27,697 nucleotides of DNA from a virus (IMGVR_UViG_3300002144_000395:1-27697), one strand, 5' to 3'; shown: positions 15,409-21,526, counted from the stretch's first letter. The notes: generated by a model not told the origin, from the letters alone. Numbers and translations are program-made.

Positions 15409-15516
15409 AATATTATTTAAAAGAGAAAACCCCTAAATGTGCATCACTACATTTAAGGGTTTCTCGGTTACGTTAAAAAATTAACGTTAAACTTTCCTTG
15501 TCGGTGATGCTTCGAC
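15409..15516 (-). promoter_or_regulatory. Structured 5' leader of the PrimPol gene with predicted kissing loops
   Basis: Read on the minus strand. Hairpin 1 (15516-15500): stem GUCG/CGAC with a 9-nt loop AAGCAUCAC, at the predicted 5' end of the RNA. Hairpin 2 (15487-15470): ACGUUAA/UUAACGU with a 4-nt loop. Hairpin 3 (15465-15423): a 16-bp stem with one bulge and one mismatch, loop AGUGAUGC. The loops of 1 and 3 are complementary over 7 nt (GCAUCAC/GUGAUGC). Hairpin 3 ends 14 nt before the ATG, so it can control translation or RNA stability. The same plan occurs at 19445-19549. Confidence 0.65.
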
Positions 15517-15520
15517 TTTA

Positions 15521-15528
15521 CAAATATA
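15521..15528 (-). promoter_or_regulatory. Promoter -7 box for the PrimPol gene
   Basis: Minus strand TATATTTG. It is preceded by an A-run (TTAAAAAAATGT), and a TTTTG lies at a plausible distance further upstream (22-nt spacer). The predicted transcription start near 15516 coincides with the first base of leader hairpin 1. Confidence 0.6.
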
Positions 15529-15544
15529 AACATTTTTTTAATAC

Positions 15545-15578
15545 AAAAAACAAAATCCCTAATTTTCATCAAGGATTT
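15545..15578 (-). terminator. Terminator after the SSB-like gene
   Basis: On the minus strand AAATCC (15578-15573) pairs with GGATTT (15558-15553), followed by a T-rich tail (TTGTTTTTTG). The stem is short with a 14-nt loop, so it is a weak terminator. It separates the recombination genes from the PrimPol promoter. Confidence 0.45.
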
Positions 15579-15622
15579 CTAAATCAAATGTTTCGATTAA
15601 CATTTTTAACATCGGATGTTTA

Positions 15623-15916
15623 CTAAAATGGTAAACTATCTACGTCAGGAATATCATTTGCTTGTATTGGTTCTTCCGTTGGAGTTGATTCCTTAAGATT
15701 ACCAAAGTAAAACTTATCTTCCTTTTGAGCACCCTTAAAATTAGATTGGAACGATGCACAATTTCCGTATTTGTCTAATTCATCATTTACCCAAACTCTC
15801 ACGTTTAAATAAATTTTTCCGTTTTCGTTTTTAGTAAACGCTTTGTTACCTGCTTTTGCTTGTTCCATTAACTTACTGAAATCAATCGAACCATAAAATG
15901 AAGTTTTAACTCCCAT
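15623..15916 (-). CDS. Single-stranded DNA-binding-like protein
   Basis: 97 aa beginning MGVKTSFYGSIDFSKLMEQA. Beta strands GKIYLNVRVWVNDELD (about 33-48) and CASFQSNFKG (about 53-62) fit a small OB fold. The C-terminus DIPDVDSLPF (88-97) resembles the acidic D-x-L-P-F tip by which SSB proteins contact partner enzymes. It lies 11 bp after the ERF annealase gene. Assignment as SSB rests on the tip motif, size and neighbours; the OB fold itself is not certain. Confidence 0.65.
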   Translation of the reverse strand: MGVKTSFYGSIDFSKLMEQAKAGNKAFTKNENGKIYLNVRVWVNDELDKYGNCASFQSNFKGAQKEDKFYFGNLKESTPTEEPIQANDIPDVDSLPF

Positions 15917-15927
15917 AATAAATAAAA

Positions 15928-16422
15928 TTAAAGATTAATAAATTCTTGTTGTTGTTGTGTTGTAATTGTGTATTTAGTTTTGATTTGTTCCAATGAAAAG
16001 CCACCTTGTTTCGCCTTAAGTAAAATTTCAGTTGTTGCGTTTGGTTTTTGTTGAACTGCTTTTTGTCCGTCATCGTCATCAGCACCTACGCAAACAAAAG
16101 ATTGTAAAGCGTATCTTCTTGCGTAACTTATTCCGCTACCTTGTGCTTGTGCATCGTTTTGTTTGTTGTAGATAATTTCAGTAAGCGAGTCCATTAACTC
16201 GCCTGATTCGTGAAGTAAAATAGTTTTTACAAAGTTCTTGCCGTCAACGTGAACAATAGGTTGTAAAACACTTATTCCGTTTTCGTTTAACGTAGGTATA
16301 ACTGCCTCACGTATTGCGTTTAAATCAGCGTATTTTGATTTAAAAAACGGATTTGTAGCACCCTTTTTAGGATTGCTCATTTCAGATTGTGCTTTTAATA
16401 AAGCGGTTGCAATTTGTTTCAT
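15928..16422 (-). CDS. erf: ERF-family single-strand annealing recombinase
   Basis: 164 aa. ERF proteins anneal complementary single strands in phage recombination and genome circularisation. Signature stretches are FKSKYADLNAIREAVIPTL (27-45) with the following NENGISVLQPI, and QGSGISYARRYALQSFVC (95-112) with GADDDDG. The length is on the short side, with an unstructured tail rich in Gln after position 120. The SSB-like gene follows 11 bp downstream; annealase plus SSB is the usual pair. Confidence 0.88.
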   Translation of the reverse strand: MKQIATALLKAQSEMSNPKKGATNPFFKSKYADLNAIREAVIPTLNENGISVLQPIVHVDGKNFVKTILLHESGELMDSLTEIIYNKQNDAQAQGSGISYARRYALQSFVCVGADDDDGQKAVQQKPNATTEILLKAKQGGFSLEQIKTKYTITTQQQQEFINL

Positions 16423-16449
16423 AAGATAAGATATTTAATTAAAGATTTT

Positions 16450-16457
16450 CAAATATA
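16450..16457 (-). promoter_or_regulatory. Possible promoter -7 box before ERF
   Basis: Minus strand TATATTTG, about 28 bp upstream of ATG 16422, in the short gap after the 149-aa gene. There is no clear -33 TTG; read-through from 16935 is also likely. Confidence 0.4.
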
Positions 16458-16462
16458 CAAAA

Positions 16463-16912
16463 TTAAAATGATATAGCCAAACTTGATTTTCTTGGCGTGC
16501 TACTTACTTTTGTTACTTCAACTCCTTCGCTGTCGTAAATAGTGTCTTTTGACTTTGTAGCTACTTTGATAAGTTCAGCACGTTCTTTTAATTTAGCTTC
16601 AAGTTCAGCATAAACTAAATCCTCTTTGTAGTTTAAAGTTTCGCCACCGCTTCGGTAAGTTCCTTTGACTCCAAACGCTTCAAAGTTTTCTTGCGGAATT
16701 GAATTTTTAAGTTCATCTGTTACGATTTGTAATGCCTCGTTAATTCTAACAGCTTGTGCATAAAGTTCCATTTTATCAGTTGTTCCAGCATCTAAAAGAT
16801 TGCTAACGAATGATTTTGCAGAAAGTTGTATTTCTTTTTTTGTTGGTAAGAAATTGTTTGTTTCTACAGATTGCTCCTGTAACATCAGGAATAAGTTCGA
16901 GTTTGCTCCCAT
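16463..16912 (-). CDS. Unknown protein leading the ERF/SSB operon (149 aa)
   Basis: 149 aa beginning MGANSNLFLMLQEQ. Helix-rich body with SAKSFVSNLLDAGTTDKMELYAQAVRINEAL (about 31-61) and a charged helix LEAKLKERAELIKVATK (about 103-119), then a Ser/Thr/Lys tail. No membrane segment. I recall proteins of this type next to ERF genes in Bacteroidota phages, but not a function. A recombination accessory role is inferred only from the operon. It starts about 23 bp after a strong promoter box. Confidence 0.6.
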   Translation of the reverse strand: MGANSNLFLMLQEQSVETNNFLPTKKEIQLSAKSFVSNLLDAGTTDKMELYAQAVRINEALQIVTDELKNSIPQENFEAFGVKGTYRSGGETLNYKEDLVYAELEAKLKERAELIKVATKSKDTIYDSEGVEVTKVSSTPRKSSLAISF

Positions 16913-16930
16913 AATTTTGATTTTTAAAGT

Positions 16931-16961
16931 TATGCAAATATAACGTTTTTTTGTTAATTAA
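16931..16961 (-). promoter_or_regulatory. Phage promoter, copy 1 of a 31-bp near-identical repeat
   Basis: The minus strand has TTAATTAAC, an A7 run and TTATATTTGCATA. The -7 box TATATTTG is at 16935-16942. 30 of 31 bases match the promoter at 19552-19582. Transcription would start near 16930 for the 149-aa, ERF and SSB-like genes. The conserved TTAATTAAC lies near -33 in place of TTG. Confidence 0.65.
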
Positions 16962-17005
16962 AAAATAAATTAGATAAAAAACGATTAACCTATACATCGT
17001 GAGGT

Positions 17006-17053
17006 AAGACAAGTTATATAAAATCAAATCACTAAATTAATATTTCTTGTCTT
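17006..17053. repeat. 8-bp inverted repeat downstream of the methyltransferase gene
   Basis: AAGACAAG (17006-17013) and CTTGTCTT (17046-17053) are exact complements around a 32-nt AT-rich spacer. It lies between the methyltransferase stop (17062) and the next promoter. There is no U-tract, so it is not a typical terminator; an mRNA 3'-end stem or operator is possible. Nothing else is visible in 16962-17061. Confidence 0.4.
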
Positions 17054-17061
17054 TTGTTGGT

Positions 17062-18075
17062 TTAAAAAAGTGTTTCTTGTTTTACACTTTCTTTAAATCT
17101 TTTGTTTGCTTCTTCTAAATTTAATTTAGCTTGTTTAAAGTAACTATCTTTTAACTCGATACCGATAGCTTTACGTCCCATTGAAACAGGGCTAAAAACA
17201 TCACTACCTACACCCATAAAAGGACTAAAAACAACTTCATCAGGATTTGAATATAAATCTACTAATCTATCTAAAACATCTAACTGAGTAGGTGTTACGT
17301 GTTTTTCGTCATCATCTTCTTTGCTATCGTGATAAGATATTACATTACCCTCTCTTACGTCATCCCAAACACTCGATGCGTAACGTTGCCAAATGTAATG
17401 ATTCAATTTAGTTATTTTACCATCTTCTTTAGTTTTCAATAAGTGTTCCCACATTTCATCAGCTGTAAAATCCGTTTTGTTAGTATTGTTATAAGCTCTT
17501 AACATATTTGGCAAAATAGGTATTTCACCAGCATAATGAGTTAAACCAAATGGATGAACTACAGGTACTTTGTTTTCTCCTTTTTTCTTAAATATTAAAA
17601 TATAATCAGGATTTGCTGTAAAACATTTTGTACTATCTTCTACTATGAATTTATGCATTAAAGATTGTACCATAGTTCTTATTCTTACTTTTAATGGCTC
17701 TTTCCAAACTGTTATTTTATTTTTATATTCAAAACCATATTTTTTATGAAGTTTAATTATTTCATTTGGAAAATCTGAAAGCGTACCACTAACATCACAA
17801 ATATCAGTAATATGTATCGCATTAATACGCCCTTTTTTAGTAACCCTACTCATTTCTTTTACTAAAAATTCGTATTGCTGTAAAAATTCTGGAATATCTG
17901 AAACATTGCTCATATCTCTTTCAGAACTTGAATAAGTATATAAATTTGCAAAAGGAGGTGAATATATTGCTAAATCAATACTTTCATTATCTAAAGTTGG
18001 TAAAACCTCCATACAATCACTATTATAGATTGCGTAACGGTCTGTAACGATTTGGTCTTTTACTTTGTTTTCCAT
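17062..18075 (-). CDS. DNA methyltransferase, N4-cytosine/N6-adenine, beta-type motif order
   Basis: 337 aa. Catalytic motif IV SPPF (39-42) comes first and the SAM-binding motif FSPFMGVGSDVF (283-294) near the C-terminus, with ELKDSYF (307-313) after it. This order (IV before X and I) is the beta class of amino-methyltransferases. HVTPTQLDVLDRLV (about 259-273) fits motif X. SPPF allows N4 or N6 methylation. No restriction enzyme gene is adjacent, so an orphan methylase protecting phage DNA or regulating it is likely. It starts 1 bp after the SNF2 helicase gene ends and shares its transcript. Confidence 0.85.
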   Translation of the reverse strand: MENKVKDQIVTDRYAIYNSDCMEVLPTLDNESIDLAIYSPPFANLYTYSSSERDMSNVSDIPEFLQQYEFLVKEMSRVTKKGRINAIHITDICDVSGTLSDFPNEIIKLHKKYGFEYKNKITVWKEPLKVRIRTMVQSLMHKFIVEDSTKCFTANPDYILIFKKKGENKVPVVHPFGLTHYAGEIPILPNMLRAYNNTNKTDFTADEMWEHLLKTKEDGKITKLNHYIWQRYASSVWDDVREGNVISYHDSKEDDDEKHVTPTQLDVLDRLVDLYSNPDEVVFSPFMGVGSDVFSPVSMGRKAIGIELKDSYFKQAKLNLEEANKRFKESVKQETLF

Positions 18076-18076
18076 G

Positions 18077-19444
18077 TTATAAAAAGTTTGGTTTAATTAA
18101 TTCTTTGTTAAATTCTTTTACTTTATTTTCAAAACTACGATTAACATTTTCAGTTAAATTTTTATGTAGCTGTATTGCTTTTTTTGTTTTTTGTTCCAAT
18201 GCTTCTAAAACCCTTGTTTGTCCGTCTGAAATTACCATATCAATAGTAACATCATTTTTTTGTCCGAATCTCCAAAAACGTCTTATTGCTTGGTAGTATT
18301 GTTCATAGCTCCACGTTGGAAAAAATACGGAATGATTACAATGTTGCCAGTTTAAACCCATTGAAGTCATTTTTGCCTTTGTTATTAGCCTTTCAATTTC
18401 TCCATTTGCAAAAGCTAAAAGTATTTCTTCTTTTTTATCAATACTTTGACTTCCTATAATTTCAACAGCTTTTGAATCTGAACTTTTTAAAATGCTACTT
18501 TCATTATTTGTGTTACACCAATAAACCGAAGTTTTACCACTTGCCAACTCGATAGCTTTTTCACATCGTTTTTCTTCTGTTTGCTTTTGTTCGTGTCTTA
18601 CTTCTGTCATTGACTTTGCAATAGGTGTAAACATTTGTATTTGTCCGTCAACATCTATTAAACTTTGATTTTCTATAATATGCTTATTTGTTATTAATTT
18701 TGGCAAATTATAACGCTCATTACTAAAACCTAAATCGCTAGGCATCTTTGCCATAATTGACCATTGATTAACCCACGCAAAGAAATCCTTTTCGGCATGA
18801 GGTTTTAAATAAAACTTTTCCCCTATATTATGTCTTCCACCTGTATCGTTTTGGTTATTCTTAAAAAACTTACCTAACATATCCATATAACCCATATAAC
18901 CTAAAGCCTCGCTACTTGTACCCAATTCTATAAAATCGTTTGGACTTGGTGTTGCTGTGCTTAAAAATCTATAAGGTATTTTTTTAACAAAACTTGTAAC
19001 TTCTTGTTTGATTTTTCCGTCAAAGTTTTTTAAAATAGAACTCTCATCTAAAATTACAGCCTCGAAATCATTTTCATTAAAATAATGTAAACGCTCGTAA
19101 TTACAAATAATAATTTTTTTAGTATGTTTTCCGTCTTTTGAATATTCAACATCTTCGATACCTAACTTTTCAGCTTCTAAAACAAATTGAAAAGCAACCG
19201 CTAAAGGTGTTAATATTAATACTTTTTTATTTGTGTGATTCACTATATTTTTTGCAATAGATAACTGAACTAAAGTTTTACCTAAACCAGTGTCTAAAAA
19301 TACAGCTACACGACCTTTTTCAACAGCTTTTTCAATAACGTGTTTTTGAAAGTCAAAAGCTATGTCAGGAATGTAATTTGCTTTAAAACCAAAGTTCCCT
19401 ATTGAGTGCCTTTTTGATTCTAAAAATTTTTCGTAATCTGTCAT
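18077..19444 (-). CDS. SNF2-family helicase/ATPase
   Basis: 455 aa from ATG 19444 (MTDYEKFLESKRHSIG); an in-frame upstream start at 19480 lies inside the leader hairpin and is rejected. Motifs: DFQKHVIEKA (31-40), Walker A DTGLGKT (51-57), Ia LILTPLAV (76-83), DESS box ILDESS (131-136) in place of DEAH, motif III STATPSPNDF (162-171), and motif VI QAIRRFWRFGQ late in the protein. A related SNF2 helicase followed by a methyltransferase is a recurrent phage pair. It may track DNA for the methylase or act in replication; this is inference. Expressed from 19556 through a structured leader. Confidence 0.85.
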   Translation of the reverse strand: MTDYEKFLESKRHSIGNFGFKANYIPDIAFDFQKHVIEKAVEKGRVAVFLDTGLGKTLVQLSIAKNIVNHTNKKVLILTPLAVAFQFVLEAEKLGIEDVEYSKDGKHTKKIIICNYERLHYFNENDFEAVILDESSILKNFDGKIKQEVTSFVKKIPYRFLSTATPSPNDFIELGTSSEALGYMGYMDMLGKFFKNNQNDTGGRHNIGEKFYLKPHAEKDFFAWVNQWSIMAKMPSDLGFSNERYNLPKLITNKHIIENQSLIDVDGQIQMFTPIAKSMTEVRHEQKQTEEKRCEKAIELASGKTSVYWCNTNNESSILKSSDSKAVEIIGSQSIDKKEEILLAFANGEIERLITKAKMTSMGLNWQHCNHSVFFPTWSYEQYYQAIRRFWRFGQKNDVTIDMVISDGQTRVLEALEQKTKKAIQLHKNLTENVNRSFENKVKEFNKELIKPNFL

Positions 19445-19549
19445 AATATTTAAAATAAAAATGCCTATCTGTATTTGCATCGGCTTCGACCTCGATACTC
19501 CTACAAATAGGCTAATGTTTTAAAGTTACTAATTTGTCGAAGCGTAACT
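19445..19549 (-). promoter_or_regulatory. Structured 5' leader of the SNF2 helicase gene with predicted kissing loops
   Basis: Read on the minus strand. Hairpin 1 (19549-19524): stem AGUUAC/GUAACU, 14-nt loop holding GCUUCGAC (19543-19536), at the predicted 5' end. Hairpin 2 (19512-19463): outer stem GCCUAU/AUAGGC, a 3-bp GUA/UAC inner helix, and an inner stem AUCG/CGAU with a 10-nt loop holding GUCGAAGC (19490-19483). The two loops are complementary over 8 nt. Hairpin 2 ends 18 nt before the ATG. The plan matches the PrimPol leader but the loop sequences differ. Confidence 0.65.
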
Positions 19550-19551
19550 GT

Positions 19552-19582
19552 TATGCAAATATAATGTTTTTTTGTTAATTAA
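19552..19582 (-). promoter_or_regulatory. Phage promoter, copy 2 of a 31-bp near-identical repeat
   Basis: The -7 box TATATTTG on the minus strand is at 19556-19563, preceded by an A7 run and TTAATTAAC. One base differs from 16931-16961. The stop codon of the preceding 41-aa gene (19575-19577) lies inside it. The predicted transcript start near 19551 is just before leader hairpin 1. Confidence 0.65.
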
Positions 19583-19700
19583 TACTATTTTTCAAAAGTT
19601 TTTTATATTCATCATTAATTTTTTCGTTATTCTGACCTCTTTTTTCGAGTTTACGCATAATTCTTTTAATTTGTTCAAAGCGTTGTTCTTGTGTTTTCAT
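19575..19700 (-). CDS. Small basic helical protein, last gene of the small-gene chain (41 aa)
   Basis: 41 codons from ATG 19700, MKTQEQRFEQIKRIMRKLEK then RGQNNEKINDEYKKLLKNSIN. Strongly basic and helical, which would suit nucleic-acid or protein binding. The ATG overlaps the upstream stop (ATGA). The stop lies within the promoter of the next operon. Not recognised. Confidence 0.55.
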   Translation of the reverse strand: MKTQEQRFEQIKRIMRKLEKRGQNNEKINDEYKKLLKNSIN

Positions 19701-19906
19701 TTTTTAAATTTTTCGTTATAGTATTGTTCAGGTTTATAACCTCTTTTAGGTACGCTTATTTGGTCTGCACAACCATTATGATAAGCATAAATAATCTGCT
19801 CCTTTTCCATTTCTTTGGCTTGTTTAAGATATTCACTCATATCTTCATAAATGTAATTTTGTTTATGAATTATTTCATATAACCATTCTACTGCTGTTTG
19901 TTTCAT
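19697..19906 (-). CDS. Small phage protein with MEKEQI motif (69 aa)
   Basis: 69 aa: MKQTAVEWLYEIIHKQNYI, then EYLKQAKEMEKEQIIYAYHNG, then a C-terminal GYKPEQYYNEKFKK. I know this pattern (TAVEWL...QAKEMEKEQI..A...G...EQYYNETF) from many Bacteroidota phages and prophages, where it is a frequent short hypothetical protein. No function is assigned. It forms ATGA overlaps with both neighbours, which confirms its boundaries. Confidence 0.75.
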   Translation of the reverse strand: MKQTAVEWLYEIIHKQNYIYEDMSEYLKQAKEMEKEQIIYAYHNGCADQISVPKRGYKPEQYYNEKFKK

Positions 19907-20067
19907 TTTAATAAATATTTAATCGGTTTATTTTTTATGTGATTCATTTCTTTTACTTTCTCTAAAACTTCTTTAGCTTTTAAAGTAGTTTCTTTTTGAA
20001 TTTCGTATGCTGTCGGGATTCGCTTTCCTACTAATACTGAACTTTTACGCTTCGATAATTTCGACAT
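19903..20067 (-). CDS. Small basic protein (54 aa)
   Basis: 54 codons from ATG 20067, MSKLSKRKSSVLVGKRIPTA then a lysine/glutamate-rich helix KAKEVLEKVKEMNH. The N-terminus is highly basic. It overlaps the HTH gene by 23 bp and the 69-aa gene by 4 bp (ATGA). Not recognised; DNA or RNA binding is possible from charge only. Confidence 0.55.
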   Translation of the reverse strand: MSKLSKRKSSVLVGKRIPTAYEIQKETTLKAKEVLEKVKEMNHIKNKPIKYLLK

Positions 20068-20242
20068 AATAATCTAATTCCATTTTAGATAATACCTTTT
20101 CAAAAAAGTCAATCCCGCATCTGTTTTCGTTTGTAATGACGTGATTTAAAGTTGAGTAACTAATTTCGTAATGTTTCGCAAAATCTCGCTGATTCATTCC
20201 GCTATCTTGCTGGAGTTGTTTTATAATTTTATTTAGCTTCAT
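20045..20242 (-). CDS. XRE-type helix-turn-helix regulator (65 aa)
   Basis: 65 aa. HTH: DSGMNQRDFAKHYEISYSTL (about 13-32) followed by NHVITNENRCGIDFFEKVLSKM, the usual 5-helix Cro/CI layout. The size is that of a bare HTH domain, Cro-like. It sits in the middle of the small-gene chain rather than at the divergent promoter, so it may regulate early or middle genes; the target is unknown. The operator dyad at 21719 is one candidate. Confidence 0.75.
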   Translation of the reverse strand: MKLNKIIKQLQQDSGMNQRDFAKHYEISYSTLNHVITNENRCGIDFFEKVLSKMELDYYVEIIEA

Positions 20243-20462
20243 AATTCATTTTTGATTCGTAAATGTGATATGTTTCAGTAATGTAAACAGGTCGGTAAAT
20301 TGTAACGGTTATATCGTTTACTAATTTTTGCATTTCAAAAATATTATAAAATTTCATTCCGTCTTTTTCAACGTACTTTAAATCGTGTGCTTTTGCTATT
20401 TCTTTTAGCGTTACTCTGTCTACTCCTAATTCGTTAGACATTTTTAACAAAGTCATTTTCAT
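20229..20462 (-). CDS. Small winged-helix-like protein (77 aa)
   Basis: 77 aa from 20462 (MKMTLLKMSNELGVD); an internal ATG at 20456 is also possible. The N-terminal SNELGVDRVTLKEIAKAHDLKY (about 9-30) fits a MerR/excisionase-like winged helix, followed by a beta turn MKFYNIFEM. The C-terminal 30 residues are beta-rich (VTIYRPVYITETYHIYES). A DNA-binding adaptor is plausible, not proven. It overlaps neighbours by 14 and 4 bp. Confidence 0.55.
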   Translation of the reverse strand: MKMTLLKMSNELGVDRVTLKEIAKAHDLKYVEKDGMKFYNIFEMQKLVNDITVTIYRPVYITETYHIYESKMNYEAK

Positions 20463-20686
20463 AATTTAAAATGTGCGTTAATGTTGTATAAAACCCTGTT
20501 TTTTGTTTCTTGGTATGCTTCGTTGTTTCTTACTACTTCGTGGCTGTAAATAGCCTCTAATTGCTTTTCAAGTAGTTGTTTTAAAAGTTTACCATTTTCA
20601 TTAAGCGGTCTACCATCATCAATAGCTTCTAAAAGTAAATCGGAGCAAACCGCAATAGTTTTAAGTTGTAAATCTTTAGTTCTCAT
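20459..20686 (-). CDS. Small unknown protein (75 aa)
   Basis: 75 aa, MRTKDLQLKTIAVCSDLLLEA, with a helical middle GKLLKQLLEKQLEAIYSHEV and the end VLYNINAHFKL. Soluble. The 11-bp overlap upstream and 4-bp overlap downstream place it firmly in the chain. Not recognised. Confidence 0.55.
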   Translation of the reverse strand: MRTKDLQLKTIAVCSDLLLEAIDDGRPLNENGKLLKQLLEKQLEAIYSHEVVRNNEAYQETKNRVLYNINAHFKL

Positions 20687-20888
20687 ATTCTTTTAACCAC
20701 AATTTAATAACGTTAATACTTTTTTCTAAATCTGTTTTAAACTCGCCTTTTTTTTCTGCTCGTTCTAATCTTTTAACTATATCAAAAAGATATGAATTCC
20801 ATCCTCTCTCGGTTGCTACTTTATAAAGTGTGCCTTTACTGTTATCGTAGTGTTTCGGTGTTTCTAATGTTTCATCTAAATATGTCAT
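20676..20888 (-). CDS. Small unknown protein (70 aa), faintly DUF3310-like
   Basis: 70 aa, MTYLDETLETPKHYDNSKGT, then a helical part FDIVKRLERAEKKGEFKTDLEKSINVIKLWLKEY. The HYDNSKGTLY...A...R...KGE...DLEK...I..L pattern recalls the small DUF3310 phage family, but too weakly for assignment. The start shares one base with the upstream stop (TAATG). Confidence 0.55.
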   Translation of the reverse strand: MTYLDETLETPKHYDNSKGTLYKVATERGWNSYLFDIVKRLERAEKKGEFKTDLEKSINVIKLWLKEYEN

Positions 20889-21004
20889 TATTCGTAAGAT
20901 TTTATAAATTGTTCTAATGCGTTTTTTTCGTTTGGGTTAAGTTCGTGGAATAGTTTTCCGTTTACGTGCCATTTTGCGTTTACAAGTTCAATAATTAATT
21001 TCAT
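20888..21004 (-). CDS. Very small unknown protein (38 aa)
   Basis: 38 codons, MKLIIELVNAKWHVNGKLFH then ELNPNEKNALEQFIKSYE. A beta hairpin followed by a helix is likely. Its ATG overlaps the upstream TGA (ATGA) and its TAA shares a base with the next ATG, so it fits perfectly between two genes. Not recognised. Confidence 0.55.
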   Translation of the reverse strand: MKLIIELVNAKWHVNGKLFHELNPNEKNALEQFIKSYE

Positions 21005-21168
21005 AATGTTTTAATGATTTTAGTTAATTTTTCAGTTAGTTTACGTTGTTTGTACTCTAAATTAGAATCGTTCCCGAAGCATATTAATTCAGTTTCTATG
21101 CTTTCAATTTTCTTTGCGAGTTGTTTTAATTTAGTCAACTTTTCCTCGCTTATAATTGTTCCGTTCAT
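21001..21168 (-). CDS. Small helical protein (55 aa)
   Basis: 55 codons, MNGTIISEEKLTKLKQLAKK, then IESIETELICFGND, then QRKLTEKLTKIIKTL. Two helices in a coiled-coil-like hairpin are likely. ATGA-type overlaps at both ends. Not recognised. Confidence 0.55.
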   Translation of the reverse strand: MNGTIISEEKLTKLKQLAKKIESIETELICFGNDSNLEYKQRKLTEKLTKIIKTL

Positions 21169-21320
21169 ACTATTTCATTTATGCATCTAATTTTTGCCTT
21201 TCTTTGCGAATCTTTAAAAGCTAAATAAGCCTCATCAAAATTGCTTGCTATAATGTCAATTTCAAAATCTTGATAATCGTCATTTTTGTACTTCCAATAA
21301 TAAACTCTAAACTTTTTCAT
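21165..21320 (-). CDS. Small unknown protein (51 aa)
   Basis: 51 codons, MKKFRVYYWKYKNDDYQDFE, then IDIIASNFDEAYLAFKDSQRKAK. A beta-beta-alpha plan is likely, similar to the 68-aa protein at 10427. It overlaps the upstream gene by 14 bp and the downstream one by 4 bp. Not recognised. Confidence 0.55.
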   Translation of the reverse strand: MKKFRVYYWKYKNDDYQDFEIDIIASNFDEAYLAFKDSQRKAKIRCINEIV

Positions 21321-21525
21321 TATTAAATAATTTATCTACGTTTTCAATTAGTGTTGGTTCTCCTGTTGTTTCTTGAAGTAAGAATATAATGCTTTCAAAT
21401 TTTAAGCTACTCCAAGCCACCTCCATTTTTAATTCGTATTGCAATTTAGTTGCTAAATACTTATAAGAACTTGACTTAATTTTTTGTCTGTTTTCTTTTG
21501 ATAATCGTTTCCAAAGTGTTTCCAT
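21307..21525 (-). CDS. Small unknown protein (72 aa)
   Basis: 72 aa, METLWKRLSKENRQKIKSSS, then YKYLATKLQYELKMEVAWSS and a tail EPTLIENVDKLFNNEKV. Mostly helical. It starts one base after the stop of the 37-aa membrane peptide. Not recognised. Confidence 0.55.
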   Translation of the reverse strand: METLWKRLSKENRQKIKSSSYKYLATKLQYELKMEVAWSSLKFESIIFLLQETTGEPTLIENVDKLFNNEKV

Positions 21526-21526
21526 T

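Noticed and set aside
15562-15612. 17-codon frame after the SSB-like gene (MLKMLIETFDLEILDEN)
   Set aside because: Too short to support; its end overlaps the terminator stem. It may be a chance frame in the 3' UTR.
16803-17027. Minus-strand 74-codon frame across the promoter at 16931
   Set aside because: It covers the promoter box and the start of the 149-aa gene in another frame; a hydrophobic AT-derived translation, not a gene.
15409-19549. Known riboswitch classes (preQ1, purine, SAM) for the two leaders
   Set aside because: No closing P1 helix for a purine-type three-way junction and no recognisable conserved core of preQ1 or SAM classes; only the loop-loop pairing resembles the purine type.
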